Positions 58,748 through 64,000 of a stretch of 64,000 nucleotides of DNA are shown piece after piece. Under the pieces are notes generated by a model. That model made no database searches, had not been told where the DNA came from, and worked only from the letters and a program-made list of their open reading frames with translations. Source of the DNA: Streptomyces actinomycinicus (GTDB lineage: Bacteria > Actinomycetota > Actinomycetes > Streptomycetales > Streptomycetaceae); NCBI RefSeq assembly GCF_016741775.1, contig NZ_JAERRK010000011.1, positions 62,001 through 126,000 on the forward strand, given 5' to 3'. The position numbers and the translations under genes are program-made. The number at the start of each line of letters is the position of its first letter. The first letter of the stretch is position 1.

Positions 58748-60589
58748 ATGTGCGGCATCACCGGGTGGGTCTCCTTCGACCGTGATCTGACCGCCGAGGC
58801 CACCACATTGCATGCGATGACCGAGACGATGGCCTGCCGGGGCCCGGACGACCGCGGCACCTGGACCGAGGGTCCCGCCGCCCTCGGCCACCGCCGGCTC
58901 GCCATCATCGACCTCCCCGGCGGCCGGCAGCCGATGTCCCTGCCGACCCCCGAGGGCACCGTGGCCCTGGTCTACTCCGGCGAGACGTACAACTTCACCG
59001 AACTGCGGCGCGAACTCACCGGCCGTGGCCACCGGTTCACCACCGATTCCGACACCGAGGTCGTGCTGCACGGCTACCTGGAGTGGGGCGACGCGGTCGC
59101 CGAACGGCTCAACGGCATGTACGCGTTCGCGGTCTGGGACGGCCGGCACGGCAAACTGGTGATGATCCGCGACCGCATGGGCATCAAGCCGTTCTACTAC
59201 CATCCGACCCTCGACGGCGTCGTGTTCGGCTCCGAACCCAAGGCGGTCCTCGCCAACCCGCTGGCCCGCCGCCGCGTCACGCCGGACGGCCTGCGCGAGC
59301 TGTTCGTCATGGTCAAGACGCCGGGACACGCCGTCTGGGACGGCATGCGCGAGGTCGAGCCCGGCACCGTCGTCACCGTCGACCGCTCCGGCCCGTCCAC
59401 CCGCGTGTACTGGCGGCTGGAGACCCGCCCGCACACCGACGACCGCGACACGACCGTCAGCACCGTGCGCTCGCTCCTCGACGACATCGTCCGCCGGCAA
59501 CTCGTCGCCGACGTACCGCGCTGCACCCTGCTCTCCGGCGGCCTGGACTCCTCCGCCATGACCGCGCTCGCCGCCCGGCAACTCGGGGAGCAGGGCGAGA
59601 AGGTGCGCAGCTTCGCCGTCGACTTCGTCGGCCGGACCGAGCACTTCGTCGCCGACGAGCTGCGCGGGACCCCCGACACGCCCTTCGTGCACGACGTGGC
59701 CCGGCTCGCCGGAACCGACCACCAGGACATCGTGCTCGACTCCGAGGCACTCGCCGACCCCGCCGTGCGCGAGCAGGTGATCCGGGCCCGCGACCTGCCG
59801 GCCGGCTTCGGTGACATGGACGCCTCGCTGCTGCTGCTCTTCCGCGCGATCCGGGAGAAGTCCACGGTGGCCCTGTCCGGCGAGTCCGCCGACGAAGTGT
59901 TCGGCGGCTACCTGCAGTTCTTCGACGAGGAGGCGCGCCGCGCCGACACCTTCCCGTGGCTGGCGACCATGGGCCGCCACTTCGGCGAGGACGCCGGCGT
60001 GCTGCGCGGCGACCTCGCCAGGACCCTCGACCTCGAGGCCTACGTGGCCGACGGCTACCGCTCCGCTGTGGCCGGCATCGACCGGCTGGACGGCGAGAGC
60101 GACCTCGAGTACCGGATGCGGCAGATCAGCCACCTGCACCTGACCCGCTTCGTGCGCATGCTGCTCGACCGGAAGGACCGGATGAGCATGGCCGTCGGCC
60201 TGGAGGTCCGGGTGCCGTTCTGCGACCACCGGCTGGTCGATTACGTCTATAACGCCCCGTGGGCCCTGAAGTCCTTCGACGGCCGGGAGAAGAGCCTGCT
60301 GCGGGAGGCTACGGCGGACGTCCTGCCGCGCTCGGTGTACGAGCGCGTGAAGAGCCCGTACCCGTCCACCCAGGACCCGCGGTACGCCCGTGCGCTCCAG
60401 GAGCAGGCCAGGGACCTGCTGGCGGGGCCCGGCCACCAGGTCTTCGACCTCGTCGACCGGCGCCGGGTCCGGGCCGCCGCGGAGCGGACCGAGCCGGTCA
60501 GCACCCAGGCGTCCCGGCGGGATCTGGAACGCACCCTGGACCTCGCGGCATGGCTGGACCTCTACACGCCCGAGCTGGCACTCGGCTGA
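58748..60589 (+). CDS. asnB: Glutamine-hydrolysing asparagine synthetase
   Basis: 613-residue class II asparagine synthetase. Cys2 in MCGITGW is the glutaminase nucleophile, with CRGPDDRGTW and YNFTELRREL in the N-terminal amidotransferase domain (1-210). The synthetase domain has LLSGGLDSSAMTALAA near 260 (pyrophosphate loop) and LSGESADEVFGGYL near 375. EVRVPFCDHRLVDYVY and EKSLLREATADVLP complete the fold. GGAGGT precedes the ATG by 5-6 bases. It converts aspartate and glutamine to asparagine using ATP. It has no linked partner genes. Confidence 0.93.
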   Translation: MCGITGWVSFDRDLTAEATTLHAMTETMACRGPDDRGTWTEGPAALGHRRLAIIDLPGGRQPMSLPTPEGTVALVYSGETYNFTELRRELTGRGHRFTTDSDTEVVLHGYLEWGDAVAERLNGMYAFAVWDGRHGKLVMIRDRMGIKPFYYHPTLDGVVFGSEPKAVLANPLARRRVTPDGLRELFVMVKTPGHAVWDGMREVEPGTVVTVDRSGPSTRVYWRLETRPHTDDRDTTVSTVRSLLDDIVRRQLVADVPRCTLLSGGLDSSAMTALAARQLGEQGEKVRSFAVDFVGRTEHFVADELRGTPDTPFVHDVARLAGTDHQDIVLDSEALADPAVREQVIRARDLPAGFGDMDASLLLLFRAIREKSTVALSGESADEVFGGYLQFFDEEARRADTFPWLATMGRHFGEDAGVLRGDLARTLDLEAYVADGYRSAVAGIDRLDGESDLEYRMRQISHLHLTRFVRMLLDRKDRMSMAVGLEVRVPFCDHRLVDYVYNAPWALKSFDGREKSLLREATADVLPRSVYERVKSPYPSTQDPRYARALQEQARDLLAGPGHQVFDLVDRRRVRAAAERTEPVSTQASRRDLERTLDLAAWLDLYTPELALG

Positions 60590-60638
60590 CGGCCGCCCGC
60601 CAGGCCCCGGCGGACGGCCGCCCGTCAGGCCCCGGCGG
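60589..60638 (+). repeat. 2 x 25-bp tandem duplication starting in the asnB stop codon
   Basis: A 25-bp unit (60589-60613) beginning with the last base of the asnB TGA is repeated at 60614-60638 with a single base change. The rest of the 127-bp gap to the next stop has several short GGCCGG-rich inverted repeats that may terminate transcription. Confidence 0.85.
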
Positions 60639-60716
60639 CCGGTGCGGAGCCCGCCCCGCCGGCCGGTGCTGTGCCCGCCGATGCCCCGTGCCCGGCCGGC
60701 TCCGGCGGGCAGGTGT

Positions 60717-61238
60717 TCAGCCGAGCCCGATGGCGTGGTCCGCGGCCGCCGCCGACCGCTGCCACCACGTGGTCACCGGCTCCCACACCACGACCTTGCG
60801 GCCGGTGCCGAGCCGGGCGGCCGGGAAGGAGCGGCCCCACTGCGCGGCCGACGCCGACACCGTCACCGAGTCCACCCGGCGGGCCTCGGGGTCCGCCGGA
60901 TCGGCGATGGTCCGGACGTCGGCGTAGGCCGTGCCGCCCGGCGTGAGGCGGTAGGTGCCGGTGCCGCCCTGCGGCACCGGGAGCGCGGCGCCGTCCAGGT
61001 CCCCGAAGGTCACGGTGGGCACGCGGTCCACGACGCAGGCGCGGGCGCCGCGGTTGGTGACGCGGACCCGCAGCACGGTCGGGTCGGTGGGCACGGCCTC
61101 GGCCCGGAGCGACAGCGCCTTCTCGGCGCAGCGGACGGTCCGCTCGTGGCCGGGCGCGGCCTGGCTCTGCGGTGCGGTCAGCAGCAGGGCCGTCGCGGCG
61201 GAGGCGGCGGGCACGATGAGGGCGGCGCGGGTGCGCAT
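60717..61238 (-). CDS. Secreted DUF4232 protein
   Basis: 173-residue exported protein. Signal peptide at residues 1-27 ending SQAA. The mature part is beta-rich with two cysteines (VRCAEKAL and RACVVDRVPTVTF), typical of DUF4232, a streptomycete-mycobacterial secreted domain of unknown function. LRVRVTNRGARAC and VPQGGTGTYRLTPGGTAYADV are the expected strands. GGGAGAG precedes the ATG by 7 bases. It lies between asnB and a secreted protease with no obvious functional link. Confidence 0.8.
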   Translation of the reverse strand: MRTRAALIVPAASAATALLLTAPQSQAAPGHERTVRCAEKALSLRAEAVPTDPTVLRVRVTNRGARACVVDRVPTVTFGDLDGAALPVPQGGTGTYRLTPGGTAYADVRTIADPADPEARRVDSVTVSASAAQWGRSFPAARLGTGRKVVVWEPVTTWWQRSAAAADHAIGLG

Positions 61239-61409
61239 GCGGGTCTCTCCCTGGGATCGTCACGTACGGGCAGCGGCGGCCGAAGCGCGCCCGACCGGTG
61301 TGACGACGAGCGTGCCCGGCAGGTTGCCCCGGTTCGCCGCTTCTACCCGCTCGCACCCCTCTGTCACCCTCCGGCGGTGGACGCGCGCACCGGACGGTGG
61401 TGCGGCTCG

Positions 61410-63014
61410 TCATCCGGTCGTGGTGCCGGTACCGCTGTCGCCGGGCTGGTCCGCCGGGCAGGAGCTGCCGTTGGCGGGCAGCGCGCCGTACAGCAGGAAG
61501 TCGTTGACCTTCCGGTGCACGCACTTGGACGAGGTGTACCCGGTGTGCCCCTCGCCCTTGTTGTCGAGCACGACGGCCGCGGGACCGAGCCGCCGGGCCG
61601 TCTCCACGGTCCACCGGTACGGCGTCGCGGGGTCGCCGCGCGTGCCCACCAGCAGCATCTTCGCCGACCGGACGTCCTTCACCTCGTCGCGGATGAAGTC
61701 GGTCCCCCGGGGCCGGCCGTAGCAGAGGAGCAGTTCCGTGAGCCGGAAGCGGCCGAAGACCGGCGAGGCCCGCTCGTACGCGGCCCGCAGGTCCTCGAGG
61801 TCCTTGGTGATCCGCGCCGCGGTGGGCCGGTCGGGGTCGTCGGCGCAGTTGATCGCCATCAGCGCGGCCGGCAGGTTGTCCATCGGGACGTCCTGGATGT
61901 CGGCCAGCCCACCGTCCTCGCGGTGCCCGCCGCGGGGCACCTGGATGCCGCCCGAGGAGAAGGCCAGGACGCGCCGGGTGTCGCCGTCCTCGACCAGCGA
62001 GGCCAGCGCCTGTTTCAGGGAGGGCCACAGCGTCCGGTCGTAGAGGGCCTGCCCGATGGCACCCACCAGGTCCTGGCCGGAGAACGCGCCGCCGAGGTCC
62101 GAGGGCACCGGGTTCTCGTCGAGCGAGCGCACCAGCCGGAGCACCTCGTCCCCGGCCGTCCGCGGATCCTGCCCGAACGGACACGCGACATCGCCCGTAC
62201 ACCAGTCGACGAAGTCGTCCAGCGCCGTCTGCTGTCCCTCGGCGCCCGCCAGCCCCTGCTCGGCCAGCGGCTCGGTCAGGGTGTCCACGCCGTCGAGGAC
62301 GAGCCGGCCGACCTTGCCCGGGAACTGCGCCGAGTAGACGGCGCCGAGCCGGGTGCCGTAGGAGAAGCCGAGGTAGTTGAGTTTGTCGTCGCCCAGCGCC
62401 TGGCGGATCACGTCCATGTCGCGGGAGGCGTTCACGGTGCCGATGTGGCCCAGCACCGGCCCGGAGTGCCGGGCGCAGTCCTTGGCGGCCTGCTGCAGCT
62501 GCCTGAGCAGCACCTGCGGGTGGCTGAGATCGACGTCCTCCTGCGTCACGGCCGCGACCTCGTCGCTGCCCTCGCCGCAGCTGACGGGGGAGGAGCGGCC
62601 GACGCCGCGCGGGTCGAAGGTGACCACGTCGTAGCCGTTGGTCAGGTCCATGAACTGCCGGCCCTCGGAGGCCAGGCCGGGGACGCCGGGGCCACCGGGG
62701 CCGCCGAAGTTCAGCAGCACCGAGCCCCGGGACGTGCCGGTGGCGCGGTAGCGGGCCAGGGCCAGGTCCAGCGTGCCCGCCCGCGGTCGCGCGTAGTCGA
62801 GGGGAACGGTGACCTTTCCGCACTGCAGGTCCCTGGGCATGTCCAGACCCTCGCAGGCGCCCCACGTCACCTTCTGCCGGTAGAACCGGGTCAGGTCGGG
62901 CTGGGGCCGGTCGGCGGCGGCAGCGGGCAGCCCGGCCCCGAGCAGCGCGAGGGCCAGCGCCGAGGCACCCGCGCAGCGCCGCACGGCGGGCCGTGTGGAC
63001 AGCATGGCCAGCAT
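61410..63014 (-). CDS. Secreted TAP-like tripeptidyl-aminopeptidase-family hydrolase
   Basis: 534-residue exported alpha/beta hydrolase of the streptomycete tripeptidyl-aminopeptidase (SlpD/SlpE/TAP) group. Signal peptide about residues 1-36. VLLNFGGPGGPGVPGL near 98 is the oxyanion region, FDPRGVGRSSPVSC near 135, GFSYGTRLGAVYSAQFPG near 218 has the nucleophilic serine, VGTRGDPATPY near 455 the aspartate and GEGHTGYTSSKCV near 490 the histidine. Residues about 420-515 are the TAP-like C-terminal domain. GGGAGGCGA lies 6 bases before the ATG. It probably trims short peptides from secreted proteins. It is divergent from the chaplin gene. Confidence 0.88.
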   Translation of the reverse strand: MLAMLSTRPAVRRCAGASALALALLGAGLPAAAADRPQPDLTRFYRQKVTWGACEGLDMPRDLQCGKVTVPLDYARPRAGTLDLALARYRATGTSRGSVLLNFGGPGGPGVPGLASEGRQFMDLTNGYDVVTFDPRGVGRSSPVSCGEGSDEVAAVTQEDVDLSHPQVLLRQLQQAAKDCARHSGPVLGHIGTVNASRDMDVIRQALGDDKLNYLGFSYGTRLGAVYSAQFPGKVGRLVLDGVDTLTEPLAEQGLAGAEGQQTALDDFVDWCTGDVACPFGQDPRTAGDEVLRLVRSLDENPVPSDLGGAFSGQDLVGAIGQALYDRTLWPSLKQALASLVEDGDTRRVLAFSSGGIQVPRGGHREDGGLADIQDVPMDNLPAALMAINCADDPDRPTAARITKDLEDLRAAYERASPVFGRFRLTELLLCYGRPRGTDFIRDEVKDVRSAKMLLVGTRGDPATPYRWTVETARRLGPAAVVLDNKGEGHTGYTSSKCVHRKVNDFLLYGALPANGSSCPADQPGDSGTGTTTG

Positions 63015-63223
63015 CGTTCGCCTCCCGGGGCACGCGGCCGTCGCGGACCGGGGACGGCACCCTCGGATCACCATAAGCGGGCCCCGGACGGCACGCCTCC
63101 GGGCGAGCGGGACGGCGGTGACTGCCGTATTCTCCGCGCCCCGCATGCCCGATGAAGATCACTAAGCGGCTTTACGCCTAGTTCGATAACAGTGACGCTC
63201 GATGGGGTGAAAGACCGATTAGC

Positions 63224-63252
63224 CATAACTCCGACTGTTTCCCCGGCGTTCT
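63224..63252 (+). promoter_or_regulatory. Candidate sigma-BldN-type promoter for the chaplin gene
   Basis: CATAAC (63224-63229) and CGTTCT (63247-63252) are 17 bp apart, close to the BldN-dependent form CGTAAC-N16-CGTTGA that I recall for chaplin genes. The pair lies 51 bp before the ATG in a locally AT-rich region. Only partial identity, so a candidate only. Confidence 0.4.
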
Positions 63253-63302
63253 ATGGGGGTGCGGGTGGTCGCCCGCAACGATCTCTGGAAGGCAGGGAAA
63301 CA

Positions 63303-63962
63303 ATGAGACGCGCTACCCGAAACGGTGTGATCGCCGTCGCCGCCGCGTCCGGCGCGATGGCCGTGGCGCTCCCGGTGTCCGCCGCCTTCGCGGCCGACGG
63401 GGCCGGCGCCGAGGGCTCCGCGGCCGGCTCGCCCGGACTGCTCTCAGGCAACGGCATCCAACTCCCGGTGCACGTGCCGGTCAACGTGTGCGGCAACACC
63501 GTGAACGTCGTGGGGCTGCTCAACCCGGCCGCGGGCAACGCCTGCGCGAACACCGGCCCGGCGAAGGACGGCAAGACGGCCGGGCCGGGCGGGGCGTCCG
63601 CGCGGGGCGACGTCACCGACTCGCCCGGCGTCGTCTCGGGCAACGGCATCCAGCTCCCCGTCCACCTGCCGGTGAACGTCACCGGCAACAGCGTCGACGT
63701 GGTCGGGGTGGGGAACCCGGCCGAGGGCAACCACTCGTCCAACGGCCCCGACGCCCCGCACACCCCGGTCCCGAAGCCGCGCGCGCCGCACCCCGCCGCC
63801 CCGGCCCGGCCCCACCCGGCGCGGCATGCCCCGCGGCCGGCGTCGTCCACCCTGGCCCACACCGGAGCGGACGTGACGGTCCCCGCCGTCGCCGGGAGTG
63901 CGGCGCTCCTCGTCGCGGGCGCCACCCTGTACCGCCGGTTCCGTCCGGGCCGCACCGGCTGA
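63303..63962 (+). CDS. Long chaplin with two chaplin domains and sortase signal
   Basis: 219-residue surface amyloid protein of aerial hyphae. Signal peptide at residues 1-31 (AFA-A). Chaplin domain one at about 40-80 has SPGLLSGNGIQLPVHVPVNV and both cysteines. Domain two at about 105-145 repeats the same block, but has Thr and His/Ser in place of both cysteines. A Pro/His/Ala-rich spacer follows, then LAHTG at 184-188, a hydrophobic helix and RRFRPGR, together the cell-wall sorting signal for a class E sortase. GGAAGGCAGGG precedes the ATG. In Streptomyces coelicolor the long chaplins are ChpA, ChpB and ChpC; I cannot pick one. Confidence 0.9.
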   Translation: MRRATRNGVIAVAAASGAMAVALPVSAAFAADGAGAEGSAAGSPGLLSGNGIQLPVHVPVNVCGNTVNVVGLLNPAAGNACANTGPAKDGKTAGPGGASARGDVTDSPGVVSGNGIQLPVHLPVNVTGNSVDVVGVGNPAEGNHSSNGPDAPHTPVPKPRAPHPAAPARPHPARHAPRPASSTLAHTGADVTVPAVAGSAALLVAGATLYRRFRPGRTG

Positions 63963-64000
63963 CCCGCCCGCGCTCGGTCCCACCGGACGCCGCGACGGCG

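Noticed and set aside
1..64000. The window as an integrated element, plasmid or phage island
   Set aside because: No integrase, transposase, tRNA, direct-repeat attachment sites, origin or change in base composition was seen; the genes look like ordinary streptomycete chromosome.

Overview
The window is high-GC actinobacterial DNA, almost certainly a Streptomyces chromosome. It encodes a chaplin, an SsgA-like protein, an NsdA homologue, a DUF397 protein, a STAS-ANTAR-GAF protein and a PAS-SpoIIE phosphatase, and it has many GTG starts and 4-bp ATGA/GTGA gene overlaps. I found no rRNA, tRNA, CRISPR array, transposase, integrase or attachment site. All 54 genes called look chromosomal, and only the first is cut by the window edge.

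Bases 1-11927 form a glycan operon read rightward. A truncated UDP-glucuronate decarboxylase, a carbamoyltransferase, a GT2 glycosyltransferase, a GmhB-like phosphatase, a GT9 heptosyltransferase, two GT-B glycosyltransferases, a GmhA-like isomerase and a fused HldE kinase/nucleotidyltransferase follow each other, mostly with ATGA overlaps. A second GT9 and GT2 pair follows after about 200 bp. Together they supply the isomerase, kinase, phosphatase and adenylyltransferase steps to ADP-heptose plus several transferases, which suggests a carbamoylated heptose- and possibly xylose-containing surface or secreted glycan. HldD epimerase is not seen.

Bases 12000-26300 are mixed. They hold a STAS-ANTAR-GAF regulator, an RpiB-like protein, a cysteine-rich DUF326-type protein, a FadE26-like acyl-CoA dehydrogenase with a KstR-type operator, a DUF1772/TetR divergent pair with clear palindromic operators, an epoxide-hydrolase-like protein, ModB and ModC without ModA, a DUF2236 oxygenase, a phytoene-desaturase-like FAD enzyme and a secreted beta-lactamase-fold serine hydrolase.

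Bases 26600-40100 are acyl-CoA metabolism: a nitronate-monooxygenase-like flavoprotein, two FadD ligases, PaaK, two alpha/beta hydrolases, and a divergent module FadD19 / EchA19 - DUF35 - Ltp4 - Ltp3. As I recall it, that module matches in gene content and relative orientation the mycobacterial and rhodococcal genes for removing sterol side chains branched at C24. With the FadE26-like gene at 15.6 kb it implies sterol side-chain breakdown.

Bases 40200-64000 hold a DUF397 orphan, a two-domain universal stress protein, two adjacent secreted esterases that may degrade polyhydroxybutyrate and its oligomers, a TTG-started cell-wall amidase, and development genes: an APH-fold kinase divergent from nsdA, a PAS-SpoIIE phosphatase divergent from an SsgA-like gene, and a sortase-anchored chaplin. 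Also present are a Tat-exported phospholipase C, a Gfo/Idh/MocA oxidoreductase, a baeRF3 protein, an alpha/beta hydrolase, asparagine synthetase, a DUF4232 protein and a TAP-like protease.

A recurring oddity is short tandem repeats (9-46 bp units) placed at or just after stop codons and in intergenic gaps, one of which is translated as a collagen-like tail on the GmhB homologue.
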